Positions 18,252 to 26,861 of a stretch of DNA of 64,000 nucleotides are shown in pieces. Source of the DNA: Pirellulaceae bacterium (GTDB lineage: Bacteria; Planctomycetota; Planctomycetia; Pirellulales; Pirellulaceae); contig JAHDXO010000006.1 in the NCBI GenBank assembly GCA_023382975.1, positions 142,148 through 206,147 on the forward strand, given 5' to 3'. Under the pieces are notes generated by a model. The model was given only the letters and a program-made list of their open reading frames with translations, did not search any database and had not been told where the DNA came from. The first letter of the stretch is position 1, and each line of letters starts with the position of its first letter. A program made the position numbers and the translations under genes.

Positions 18252-19484
18252 TCATTCCGGAAAATCCTTCAGCAGGGCGTCCAGATCCAGATCGCCGTCC
18301 AAGCCAAGAGGATCGTAGCCCACGACGTGAAAGGGCGATTGGCGCCAGAAGTCGCTGGCCGCTTCGTAGTAGGGCTCGGTGACCGTCCGCTTCAGCGCCG
18401 CTTCGTCGGTCAATGTGGGATCGTAGTACAAATGGACGTGGGCCAGGCCGGGACCGGGCCACGCTTCCAAGCGGTAGTATCCGGGAATGGCGAATCGATC
18501 GTCTCGGTCCAGGAAGTACACCAGCAGATTGCCTCGACCTCGGCATGTCAGGTTCTCGACGTCCAATTGCAGACACGCCGTCTCTGCTGGTGCCTCGCCG
18601 CGGCGATGAACGAAGGAAGGCAGCGGGAACAGGTATGAGGCGGCCACCGCGACGCTGGTGCAGCCGAACAGGATCAAGAGCAGGGCGGCCTGCGACCAGC
18701 CGCGGCTTACCAGTCGCGGCGGTCCCCAATACAAGGCAGGCGGCTGGTTCTTAGCCGGACGACAGACCTCGACACAATTCAGGCACGACAAACAGCGGGA
18801 CGCCGTCACCTGATCGACTCGGTCCACGGGAATCGCCATCGGGCACCGCTTGGCGCACACGCCGCAGTCGCGGCAGCGGGCTCCGTCGCGGTGGATGCGA
18901 GCGAGACCGAAGCGGGAGAAGACATTCAGCACGGCAGCCAAAGGGCAGAACCAGCGGCAGAAGGGCAGAACCATGAAGCTGGAAGCGACAAGGATCGCAC
19001 CGGCGACCACGTAGGCCCAGACCGTAATGTCCTCTCCGTGACGGCTGATCAAGGCATAACAGGGATCAAAACCACGGAAAATCAACTCCCCGGCGCGATA
19101 CGTCAACACCAGAATCAGAGCCAGCACACCGTACTTGAGCAAGCCGAGAATGCGGTCGATGCGGGCAGGAACCGAGACAGTCGGCAGACGCAGCCGGCGG
19201 GCCAGTCCGTTCGTCCACTCGGAGATCGTACCGATCGGACACAGGTAGCCGCAGAAGGCTCGACGCAACAGCACCGTGGCCAGCAGGACGCCGCCCAGGA
19301 TGAAGAAGTTCGATGTGCCGAGCGAGCACAGCATGTTGCCTTCGACGGTGTACGTGTACAGCGCCTCGACGCCGCCGAAAGGGCACCAGCGTTCACAGTT
19401 GCCGCCCCACACAAAGACGCCCAGCAAGACAAACGCCAAGACGGCGCCTTGTACGATCCGTCGGTTCCGCTTCATCGCTGCCAT
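18252..19484 (-). CDS. NapH/NosR-like membrane 4Fe-4S polyferredoxin
   Basis: A 410-residue membrane protein with about five or six helices. Conserved cysteine pairs are NCERWCPFGG, FCGYLCPIGT and FCRWFCPLAA, typical of NapH/CcoG-type quinol-linked electron-transfer proteins. Two 4Fe-4S ferredoxin clusters follow: CRDCGVCAKRCP and CLSCLNCVEVCRP. A further helix and a roughly 110-residue soluble C-terminal domain come after. It likely moves electrons across or along the membrane to an unknown acceptor. It is 18 bp downstream of the TPR/Cys-tail gene, forming a probable two-gene operon. An internal ATG three codons in (19475) is an alternative start. Confidence 0.85.
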   Translation of the reverse strand: MAAMKRNRRIVQGAVLAFVLLGVFVWGGNCERWCPFGGVEALYTYTVEGNMLCSLGTSNFFILGGVLLATVLLRRAFCGYLCPIGTISEWTNGLARRLRLPTVSVPARIDRILGLLKYGVLALILVLTYRAGELIFRGFDPCYALISRHGEDITVWAYVVAGAILVASSFMVLPFCRWFCPLAAVLNVFSRFGLARIHRDGARCRDCGVCAKRCPMAIPVDRVDQVTASRCLSCLNCVEVCRPAKNQPPALYWGPPRLVSRGWSQAALLLILFGCTSVAVAASYLFPLPSFVHRRGEAPAETACLQLDVENLTCRGRGNLLVYFLDRDDRFAIPGYYRLEAWPGPGLAHVHLYYDPTLTDEAALKRTVTEPYYEAASDFWRQSPFHVVGYDPLGLDGDLDLDALLKDFPE

Positions 19485-19502
19485 CTTCCCTGATTTGGCG
19501 GA

Positions 19503-20357
19503 TCACTGGCCTCCGCTCGCACATTGAGACCGCATCGGACAACTGCCGCAACTGCTGCCGCCGCTGCACGCTGATTCGGCGACCTTTGATGCCGTCTGCA
19601 ACGCCGCGGCAAATACCGGAGTGGCGGAAAGAGAGGCGAAGTCCGGACAGGTACGAGCGTGCAGCTTCAAGTCGTCCAACCGGCTGGGCGGAACCGCCTC
19701 GAAGCAACGCTGCAGCGATGAAATCGCTGTCTTGTCGTCGCCCATCGCCCCATGCATTCGTGCTACCAGATAAAGAGTGCCTGGGCCAGCATCGTCGCTA
19801 ACGGTGACTTGTCCGGCAACCTGGCGAGCTTCGTCCTGTTTGCCTTGCCGCGCCAAGGCGATGGCCAACAGCGCGCGTGCTCCCGGCGTAGCGAGTTCCG
19901 GCGTCAGACCGCTCAGCGCCTCAGCCGCCGCGGAATGTTCGTTCAACGCCAATCGCGACTCGGCCAACTGGATGGCGGCGTTCGCCGACTTGTCGCGTGC
20001 AAAGACCGCCTCGTCTACCGACAGCGCCTGCTTGTGCATGCCGCGACTGGCGTAGAAGGTCCGCAACGCCTGGGCAGACTGTTTCCAACGCTGCGCGTCC
20101 GTTTCCGTCTCGATCGCTTGGTGCAACAGAAGCACCTGACGTACCAGTAGGAATTGCTGCGCGTACTGCTGGTTCGATCGGTCTGCCTGAACGGCCCGTG
20201 CATAGGATTGCAGGGCGGCCCGCAGATCGCCCTGGGCCAACTGTTCATTTCCGGCCGCGTAAGCCTGCTCGGCCTGCTGCGCCACCGCGGACTGGGCCAC
20301 CAGCATCCATACACCCAACCCGAACGCTGCTAGCACGCAATGCATTCTCTTCGTCAC
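19503..20357 (-). CDS. Secreted TPR protein with Cys-rich tail
   Basis: 284 residues from a GTG at 20357, supported by GGGAGG six bases upstream. A signal peptide (HCVLAAFGLGVWMLVAQSAVA) is followed by TPR-like helices (EQAYAAGNEQLAQGDLRAAL, and further repeats around residues 100-200). The C-terminus ends in CSGGSSCGSCPMRSQC, a compact cysteine cluster able to bind metal or an iron-sulfur centre. It is immediately upstream of the NapH-like polyferredoxin on the same strand, so the pair may form one redox module. The exact function is not recognised. Confidence 0.72.
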   Translation of the reverse strand: MTKRMHCVLAAFGLGVWMLVAQSAVAQQAEQAYAAGNEQLAQGDLRAALQSYARAVQADRSNQQYAQQFLLVRQVLLLHQAIETETDAQRWKQSAQALRTFYASRGMHKQALSVDEAVFARDKSANAAIQLAESRLALNEHSAAAEALSGLTPELATPGARALLAIALARQGKQDEARQVAGQVTVSDDAGPGTLYLVARMHGAMGDDKTAISSLQRCFEAVPPSRLDDLKLHARTCPDFASLSATPVFAAALQTASKVAESACSGGSSCGSCPMRSQCASGGQ

Positions 20358-20649
20358 GACGCACCTCCCAGGATCTGTTGACCGTGATATCGATTGTGGA
20401 TTGGAGGAAAAATCGCCGAAAATCAAGATGATATCCGGCGCTCTCTTTCCATCGGCAATCGCCGCGGGGCGACTCCGCGAAATCTAATTCACATTGGCGG
20501 TATTCTATTCGACTTCGAGCGTCAACCCAAGAGTGACTTCAAGTCGCGTTGCGACATGGCGGCACACGCATGCATGTCAGCTTTGCTCGAATCTCGACGA
20601 CCGAGGTGGCATCGTCAGTTCGAGCGTTCGCGCGGTTTCCTATGCGGAC

Positions 20650-21015
20650 TCAGGCCATCGGATCCACCAAGGCGATTATCAGTTGCTTGCCAAGGGCGTC
20701 GGCGTAGCGAGTAAGGGTGGTTACGGTCGGATTTGCGTCGGCCTCGTTCTCGAGTCGCGAAAGGGCTGGCGGGTCGCCTCCGCTGCGCTGTTGGATGTCC
20801 GTCAGCGTGAGCCCTTGCGACAGACGTTCGGCCTTGAGCAATCGCCTGACGTCGTGCAAGGTAGCTTTCCTAGCAAGCTCTTCTGCCAGAATCTCGCGAC
20901 CTCGCCGCAAGATTTCCTCTTGCTCACCGTCGACCATGCGACGGACTTCCGCCACTCGTACCTTTTCCTCGGGCGTCAGCCGCCGCTTCGATTGCCTTGC
21001 AATGCGATGACTCAC
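20650..21015 (-). CDS. XRE-family HTH antitoxin-like regulator
   Basis: 121 residues from a GTG at 21015, which has GAGGT upstream and overlaps the stop of the toxin remnant (GTGA). The N-terminal half is a charged helix (MVDGEQEEILRRGREILAEE). The C-terminal half is a Cro/C1-type helix-turn-helix: RLSQGLTLTDIQQRSGGDPPALSRLEN then TVTTLTRYADALGKQL (motif shortened here). This order, toxin first and a C-terminal HTH antitoxin, matches HigBA- or BrnTA-like type II pairs. The antitoxin looks intact while the toxin is only a stump. Confidence 0.8.
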   Translation of the reverse strand: MSHRIARQSKRRLTPEEKVRVAEVRRMVDGEQEEILRRGREILAEELARKATLHDVRRLLKAERLSQGLTLTDIQQRSGGDPPALSRLENEADANPTVTTLTRYADALGKQLIIALVDPMA

Positions 21016-21148
21016 GGCTCTACCTCGTACGCCGAAATCGGATAAATCGTATCTTCGTCCAAAAACTCGTAGACGCAGGCCAAGAAGCGACCTTTCGAAG
21101 TCCATACATCCCGCCATGTTCCGATCTGCGTCGAAGGGATGCATCTAC
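21012..21148 (-). pseudogene. C-terminal remnant of a small toxin
   Basis: About 36 recognisable residues ending GRFLACVYEFLDEDTIYPIS and AYEVEP directly upstream of, and overlapping, the XRE antitoxin start. The strand pattern (GRF..V.....D....P.SAYE) resembles the last two beta strands of BrnT-like or similar RNase toxins. No N-terminal half exists, because the frame upstream runs through the 3' end of the beta-helix gene in another frame. It appears truncated by the event that placed the beta-helix gene next to it. The family assignment is tentative. Confidence 0.55.
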
Positions 21149-23854
21149 TCAGTGGCTGACCAGCGGTTTTTCGCGGGCGCCTTCGGCCTCGACGATGGGC
21201 CAGGTGGCGCGCAGTGGGTCGGCATAGGGGCCGATCTTGTCCCACGGAATCGGCTGGAAGCCCAGTTTCCAGGCGGGCGATTCTGGGCGCAAGCGGTAGT
21301 CGTCGCGGTCGGCGTCGACAAACAGCGGATCGGCCACCAGAGTGTTTCGATCCATGCCTAGGGCCTGCCAAGACGCCCACTCGTCGAGCGTCTCGATCTC
21401 GTGCAATCGCACGTCGTCGATCCACAGCGTGCCCGCCGGTTCGCGGAAGTCGATTCGGATGCGAAACTTCTTCATCTGCTCGTGAAAGCCGCGGTCGCCC
21501 GGTGCGGGCACACGGAACACGAACTGGCGTTCGATCCAGTCGGTGTCGGCGGTGGTCTCGGCGGGCGAACTGGCCCAGAAATACGCGCCGGCGATGTAGG
21601 ACTGGAGCATGACGGCCGCTTTCGCTCCGGACGTTTGGGCTTTGAGCCGGGCGGTCAGTCGGTAGTGCTGCCCCGGCCGGATTTCAAAGTCCGTGCTGAC
21701 GATCTGCGGGTGAAAGTCTCGTCCGTTGGACTCTTGGCCCAAGCCGCCGGTCATCCGCAAGGCGCGTTTTCCTTCGACCGCCGTCTCGTCAGTCCCGCCT
21801 GCCGTCGCATCCTTCGGCTTCATTTGCCAGGTCCAGCCATCGGGCAGCGAGTCCGGCTGACCCGACTCGAAACCCGGATTGGCCACGAGGTTTTCCGAAG
21901 TCGCCGGGCCGGCTTGGCTTTGGCCGGTCAGCAGCGGTTGGCCGAAATTCCAGATCAGATTCTCGTCACACGTGTTGTGATCGAAGGGGAAGGTGCGGAA
22001 GCTGGTATACTTGGCCTGCGGCTCGCGCCAGTAGACGATGTTCCGCCGATAGACGTTGCCCGTCATGATCTTGCCGTCCGGCAACACGGCCTGACTCGGG
22101 TGCAGTTGCATGTTCCGCATCGCTCGCCACGCAGGCTCGCCCGCGACCGACTCGTAACCCTGGATCATGGTCGGCAGGTGGCTGGTCCAGTACGAGTGCT
22201 TGTCGGTCCAGCCGTTGCATTCCATCTGTTGAAGTTTGCCGTCGATGAAGATGTTGTTCTCGATCAGATTGTCGCGGCCGTTGTGCAGGTGGATCAAGCC
22301 GCGCACGGCCCGCGCGACGACGTTGCCCACCACATCGACGCCGCCGGCATTGTCGTCCAGGTAGATGCCCCAGGCGTAGTGCGGCGAGACCCATTTGCCG
22401 TTCTCCTGGCCGTAGCCCAGGATGTCATGGAAATAGTTGTAACGGACCTGGGTGCCGCGCGAGCCCAGCCAATCGCGCCCGCCGGTGTAGATCGCGCCGG
22501 TGTCTGCCGTCTCCAGGTTGACGTGGCGGATGTGATTATACTCGATCACCAGGTTGTTCCCGCCAAAGCCAATCCCGAACCGCGGGCAATCGTGAATCAG
22601 GTTGTGCGAGGCGCGGTTGCCCACGCCGCTGAGCGAAACGCCCACGCCCTGCTTGTAGAACACGCCCGTGTGGTGAATGTAGTTGTTGTCGGCGAAATTT
22701 CCGGCGGCAGTCAGGGTCTTGCGGTCGCCGCCGCTGAGCGTAACTGCGTCCCGGCCGATGTCGTGCAGGTCGCAGCCCACCACGCGGTTGTCTGTGCCGC
22801 CGCTGATCGCCACGCCCGATCCGCCGTAATCGCCCACGTTGCGGACGATCGAGGCCGCGATGCGGCACCCCGTCGTCTCCCTCATCGAAATCGCGGTGCC
22901 CTCGCAACACTCGAACACGAACCCGCGGAAGGTCACGTGTGCCGTTCCCGGGCCGAACTCCAGGATGGTGCGCATCGTCGGCACGTACACCGGGCGGTCC
23001 CGCAACGGCTCGGGCGGCCAGAAGTACAGCGTCCAGGTGCGCCGGTCCAGATACCACTCGCCGGGTGAATCCAGTTCCTCGAACAGATTGCGGACGTAGT
23101 AGCGGTCCGTGGGGCGGATGGGGTACGAGCAATCGCCGGCCAACTTGATCGTGCGAGTCTCGCGGTCGATCGAATCGATACGGACGATGTTGTTCCACCA
23201 GTTGTAGCGAGGAAAGACAAACACCTCGCCCTCTTCCGGATGCGCCCACTGGCGTGTGTCGTCGACCTGGTACTGCAAGGTGCGCCGGTCCTCGCCCGGA
23301 ACCTCGGCGTACATCGGCACCGCTTTGCCGTCGGCGTAGGCCCAGCCGCCGCCGTATGGGTTCTGGGAATCGAAGTTGGGATACCGCGCCAGGTGCTGTC
23401 GCCGGCCGGCGAAGATCAATTGCCGAAAGACCACGCCCTCCAGTCCCTGGGCCCGCACGTCGGCTTGCAGGATTTCGCCTTGATACGGCTGGAAGTCCGC
23501 GACCGGCCGACCACCGATCAGTTCCGGCCGCTCGTCCCGGTAGCCGCGCCACGTGACGGGGGCCTCGGCCGTGCCGGAGTCCTGAGCCTCCAGTTTCAAC
23601 GTCTGGGGCAACGCGTACTGGCCACCCCGGACATGCACAGTCAGCGGCTCGGACAACTCGCCCCCCGCCTTGATCCGGCGGATTTCGTCGCGAGCCCGCT
23701 GGAGCGTGGCAAACGGCCCGTCGGTTCGTGAAGCGTTGACGTCGGCGGATCTGCCTGACCACGCATCATCGCCCTCGGTCGATACGTACCAATCCGCCGC
23801 GGCCGCGAACGGGCAGGCAGCAGCGATCACGATCAGGAAAAGGGAAGTTCGCAT
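21149..23854 (-). CDS. Secreted right-handed beta-helix protein with CBM-like domain
   Basis: 901 residues from the ATG at 23854 (GAGGAG upstream; signal peptide MRTSLFLIVIAAACPFAAAA). The N-terminus after cleavage is DWYVSTEGDDAWSGR, typical of pectate-lyase-like planctomycete proteins. From about residue 200 to 600 there are parallel beta-helix rungs rich in N-x-I and G-x-N ladders (for example NRASHNLIHDCPRFGIGFGG). The C-terminal part has a carbohydrate-binding-module-like beta sandwich beginning NLVANPGFESGQPDSLPDGW and closing LWIDDVRLHEIE. A role in binding or cleaving uronic-acid polysaccharides is likely but the catalytic residues are unclear. Confidence 0.85.
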   Translation of the reverse strand: MRTSLFLIVIAAACPFAAAADWYVSTEGDDAWSGRSADVNASRTDGPFATLQRARDEIRRIKAGGELSEPLTVHVRGGQYALPQTLKLEAQDSGTAEAPVTWRGYRDERPELIGGRPVADFQPYQGEILQADVRAQGLEGVVFRQLIFAGRRQHLARYPNFDSQNPYGGGWAYADGKAVPMYAEVPGEDRRTLQYQVDDTRQWAHPEEGEVFVFPRYNWWNNIVRIDSIDRETRTIKLAGDCSYPIRPTDRYYVRNLFEELDSPGEWYLDRRTWTLYFWPPEPLRDRPVYVPTMRTILEFGPGTAHVTFRGFVFECCEGTAISMRETTGCRIAASIVRNVGDYGGSGVAISGGTDNRVVGCDLHDIGRDAVTLSGGDRKTLTAAGNFADNNYIHHTGVFYKQGVGVSLSGVGNRASHNLIHDCPRFGIGFGGNNLVIEYNHIRHVNLETADTGAIYTGGRDWLGSRGTQVRYNYFHDILGYGQENGKWVSPHYAWGIYLDDNAGGVDVVGNVVARAVRGLIHLHNGRDNLIENNIFIDGKLQQMECNGWTDKHSYWTSHLPTMIQGYESVAGEPAWRAMRNMQLHPSQAVLPDGKIMTGNVYRRNIVYWREPQAKYTSFRTFPFDHNTCDENLIWNFGQPLLTGQSQAGPATSENLVANPGFESGQPDSLPDGWTWQMKPKDATAGGTDETAVEGKRALRMTGGLGQESNGRDFHPQIVSTDFEIRPGQHYRLTARLKAQTSGAKAAVMLQSYIAGAYFWASSPAETTADTDWIERQFVFRVPAPGDRGFHEQMKKFRIRIDFREPAGTLWIDDVRLHEIETLDEWASWQALGMDRNTLVADPLFVDADRDDYRLRPESPAWKLGFQPIPWDKIGPYADPLRATWPIVEAEGAREKPLVSH

Positions 23855-23880
23855 GATGGTCTCCTCGTTTGGGGTCCAAT

Positions 23881-25476
23881 CTACCCGATCACGGTGTTTC
23901 GTACAGCGGCCCACGGAGATGCGGACGGCAGCGGTCGCGTCGGTTCCGCGTCAAGTGCCGTTGCGGTCGCTGGCTCGTCGTCCTGCGGTGCGCCCCAGAA
24001 CTCGTGAAGGGTCAGGCCATCGGGACGCCGAGCCTGTCGACCTAAAAAGTCTCGCACCTCGAACAGCCAGGCACGCCGCGCGACACCGTAACACCAGCGC
24101 AGGGCGCGACGGATTTTTCGATCGCGGTGGGCCAACACGCGTCTCAGGGCGCGAGGCCGGAGTTGCAGGATCAGTTCCGTCAACTTCACCCACCAGAACA
24201 AACGCCACGGCGGGACGCCTGCCGCCAGGACTTGATGCCGATAGTCCCAACGGCCTGGATCGGTTTCGACGACGCGGCGATCCGCGGATTCGCGATAGAA
24301 CGGCGTCCAGCGGTGCGGCGTGACGTACATCGCATTGATCAGGTCGGGATCGTAAGACAGCAATTGCCGCAGGCCCCGGTACAATTCGCGGTCGGCATCC
24401 TGCTCGAATCCGACAACGTAGGCCACTTGGGAAAGGATGTCGTGCTTGCGCAACAATCGGATGGCCTCGCGATCCGTCGCCTCGGTGGCGCTTTTGCGAA
24501 TCTTAGCTCGTGTGTCCCTGTTCGTCGTCTCGACACCCAGAAGGATCCGCGCGAAGCCCGCTCGCTTGTACAGAGGCAGAATCTCCGCATCCCGCACGAT
24601 GTCGTCGGCGCGGACCGTGGCGACCAATTGAACCGGCACGTGCTCCGCGATCAGCGCCTCCAGGAATTCCCGCCACAGGCGCGGAGACGAAGTCGGGTTC
24701 TCGTCGGCGAGGTCAACGAAGCGGACTCCGTGGGTGCGGTGCAGCCAGCCGATTTCGGCCGCGACACGCGTAGGCTGACGGTGCCGCCAGCGACTCCAAA
24801 AGCTGCGCTGGCCGCAGTACGTGCAAACGTGCGGACAGCCTCGGGAGAACTGAACCACAGCCGCCCGGCCCGCGCCCCAATACTGATACTGGTCCCAGTC
24901 CTCGATCAGTTCCCATCCCACTCGAAAGGCATCGAGGTCATCGAGAGGTGCTGCCGGCGGGTTGATTCGCGTTACGCCGGATTCGCGAAAGGCGATGCCG
25001 GGCACCGAGGCAAGGGACTGGCCTGCTTGGACGGTCGCGATCAATCGAAGCGAAGTCGCTTCTCCTTCGCCGCAAACCAGGACATCGATGTCGCGCTGCG
25101 CGTCGAGGATCTCGACGGCGTGATACGTGGGATAGACGCCGCCATAAACGGTCCACACGTCCGGCATCGCCGACCTCAAGGTTCGTGCAATCCGGAGAAC
25201 CGTCGGGTGGGCCGATGTCGAGCCGGAATGTCCGAGGAATACGGCATCCGGTTCCCACGAAGAGGCGACCCGGGCAATCTCTTCGGCAGACAGCGGTCCG
25301 AACTCGGCATCGATCAACCGTACGTCGTGTCCGGCGTCGAGCAACGGGCCGCCGACCGCCAGCAACCCCAGCGGCGGCATGCGTCCGTCATGGCAGCGGC
25401 TCGATACGGCGGGATGCGGCGGATTGACAAGCAAGACGCGCACGCGATGATGCCTCGGAACGGTATTGTCTGGCAT
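23881..25476 (-). CDS. B12-binding radical SAM protein (BchE-like)
   Basis: 531 residues from the ATG at 25476. An N-terminal cobalamin-binding Rossmann domain (VLLVNPPHP; DAVFLGHSGS; VYGGVYPTYH) is followed by the radical SAM 4Fe-4S motif CPHVCTYC in a FSRGCPHVCTYCGQRSFW context. After this comes the Elp3-like barrel with LLGVETTNRDTRAKIRKSAT. The order and length match the BchE/P-methylase class of B12-dependent radical SAM enzymes. The C-terminal about 100 residues are basic and end HEFWGAPQDDEP. There are no other photosynthesis genes nearby, so BchE function is not implied. The gene ends 27 bp before the beta-helix gene start on the same strand. Confidence 0.85.
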   Translation of the reverse strand: MPDNTVPRHHRVRVLLVNPPHPAVSSRCHDGRMPPLGLLAVGGPLLDAGHDVRLIDAEFGPLSAEEIARVASSWEPDAVFLGHSGSTSAHPTVLRIARTLRSAMPDVWTVYGGVYPTYHAVEILDAQRDIDVLVCGEGEATSLRLIATVQAGQSLASVPGIAFRESGVTRINPPAAPLDDLDAFRVGWELIEDWDQYQYWGAGRAAVVQFSRGCPHVCTYCGQRSFWSRWRHRQPTRVAAEIGWLHRTHGVRFVDLADENPTSSPRLWREFLEALIAEHVPVQLVATVRADDIVRDAEILPLYKRAGFARILLGVETTNRDTRAKIRKSATEATDREAIRLLRKHDILSQVAYVVGFEQDADRELYRGLRQLLSYDPDLINAMYVTPHRWTPFYRESADRRVVETDPGRWDYRHQVLAAGVPPWRLFWWVKLTELILQLRPRALRRVLAHRDRKIRRALRWCYGVARRAWLFEVRDFLGRQARRPDGLTLHEFWGAPQDDEPATATALDAEPTRPLPSASPWAAVRNTVIG

Positions 25477-25539
25477 GTGGCTGCGGCGGAGAAAGCAAGG
25501 TCCAAACGACACACTGCATGGCTACGAAACGCACTCGCT

Positions 25540-25902
25540 TCAGCCTTTCTGCGGAAACGCCCGCTGGTCGTCCATCGGCAGCGGTGGAGTGCCAAAGATA
25601 ATGAACTCGAGTTCCTGCCCGGAATCGGCCGCCAACGAATGCAGTACGTTGGCCGGGATGACGGCAACCGATCCGGGACGAACGGCGTGGGTTTGCCCGT
25701 CCAGTGTGATCGTGCCGGTGCCGGACAGAACGTAATACACTTCGGCGTAGCCCGTGTGCCGATGCGGGGTGCCTTGGGTGACTTTGACCACATGAACGTT
25801 GGCCACCCCGCCTTCGCCGCCGGTGACGATTCGCTGCACGTGACCGAACGGACAGTCGAGGCTGGTGGTCTGGTCGCGGTGTTGTACCAAGGGAAGCTTC
25901 AT
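25540..25902 (-). CDS. Cupin-fold protein
   Basis: 120 residues from the ATG at 25902 (AAAGGAG upstream); the frame extends to 26022 without support. Cupin motif 1 is complete (GTPHRHTGYAEVYYVLSG: two His and a Glu metal ligands) and motif 2 is PGSVAVIPANVLHSL with the His. This is a single-domain metal-binding cupin, possibly an isomerase, dioxygenase or sugar-binding protein. The substrate is not inferable. It lies 63 bp upstream of the radical SAM gene on the same strand and may share its transcript. Confidence 0.85.
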   Translation of the reverse strand: MKLPLVQHRDQTTSLDCPFGHVQRIVTGGEGGVANVHVVKVTQGTPHRHTGYAEVYYVLSGTGTITLDGQTHAVRPGSVAVIPANVLHSLAADSGQELEFIIFGTPPLPMDDQRAFPQKG

Positions 25903-26260
25903 GATTCCACGTTTCTCCTTTCGCGAAAATAGCGGTCGACTCGACAGGGTGCAAGCCCCGGCTGGAATCACCCTGGGAATGGCGCGAACCATTCCTGGCA
26001 TGCCCTGTCTGACTGGAACCACGCGGCGATGCTGCCGACAACATCGGTGCTGCTTCGCTGATTCATCTCGCTGGTTTCGCCAGGAAGGAGGCCGACAATG
26101 CGCTCTTTCACGCGTTTTCTTGAGTCATTCGGCCTGCGCTGCCGACTGGGCTAGTCTCACCACCGGTTCGGTCAGGGCCAGGCCGCCGTCTCAACATCCT
26201 TTCCGTCCGAATTCGATCCGGGCGTGTTGCTGCGCCCTTGCTCTTGGCTTGGAATCAAAC

Positions 26261-26674
26261 ATGAAACTGGATGAACGTACTCGCGAGTCGTCGCTCGCGA
26301 TGTCTTGGGAAGAATCCGCCGAGGATATCGACGTGATCCTCGGGAAGGGAAGAAGGAAGGGTGATCGCAAGGAGAACCGGAAGGCGAAGCAACTCTGCCG
26401 CCAAGTGGCCGAGACGCTGAACCTGGTTCTGTCCGGCGACTGCCGCGAAGAAGTGCTGCAGGCCCTGCACGTCGTTTCGGTTGAGCCGGCACCGAACTCG
26501 ACGCGACTGCTGGTGACCGTCGGCGCGGATCTGCCGACGGGCGAGTTGAACCGTCCGGCGATCATGGCCTTGCTGGATCGACACACCGGACGCCTCCGGG
26601 CCGAGGTGGCCGCGTCGATCCATCGGAAACGCGTGCCCGCGCTGGCCTTTCACGTGGTAGGCTGCGACGCGTAG
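26261..26674 (+). CDS. Ribosome-binding factor A-like protein
   Basis: 137 residues from the ATG at 26261; the reading frame is open much further upstream to 25865 but that part overlaps the cupin gene antisense. The first about 45 residues are highly charged (GKGRRKGDRKENRKAKQ). The rest resembles the RbfA KH-like fold: a helix QVAETLNLVLSGD, a strand LHVVSVEPAPNSTRLLVTV, and a terminal helix-strand RAEVAASIHRKRVPALAF that matches RbfA C-termini. It is not next to nusA/infB, and a second canonical copy elsewhere is possible. The Shine-Dalgarno is weak. Confidence 0.55.
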   Translation: MKLDERTRESSLAMSWEESAEDIDVILGKGRRKGDRKENRKAKQLCRQVAETLNLVLSGDCREEVLQALHVVSVEPAPNSTRLLVTVGADLPTGELNRPAIMALLDRHTGRLRAEVAASIHRKRVPALAFHVVGCDA

Positions 26675-26769
26675 CCGAGTTCGCGGGAATCCGGGATTTG
26701 GTTGCGACCGAGACCGCGGCGAGTGTCCGTATCGGATCGCTGTCCGCGATCATGGCGTCCAGCGTGGGG

Positions 26770-26799
26770 TTGGATTCCGGAAGTTGCTGCTGGTATAAT
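26770..26799 (+). promoter_or_regulatory. Extended -10 promoter candidate
   Basis: TGGTATAAT at 26791-26799 is an extended -10 (TGnTATAAT) with a weak -35 (TTGGAT at 26770-26775, 18-bp spacer). It lies 62 bp before the ATG of the FAD oxidoreductase gene. Seen by eye only. Confidence 0.5.
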
Positions 26800-26861
26800 C
26801 CGCCTGCATCCACAAGAATGCCAATCTACGAACGATCCCACCCGAACAAGGAGAAGCCCTG

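Noticed and set aside
23881..25476. Bacteriochlorophyll synthesis (bchE) gene name
   Set aside because: Similarity is at superfamily level and no photosynthesis genes are present.
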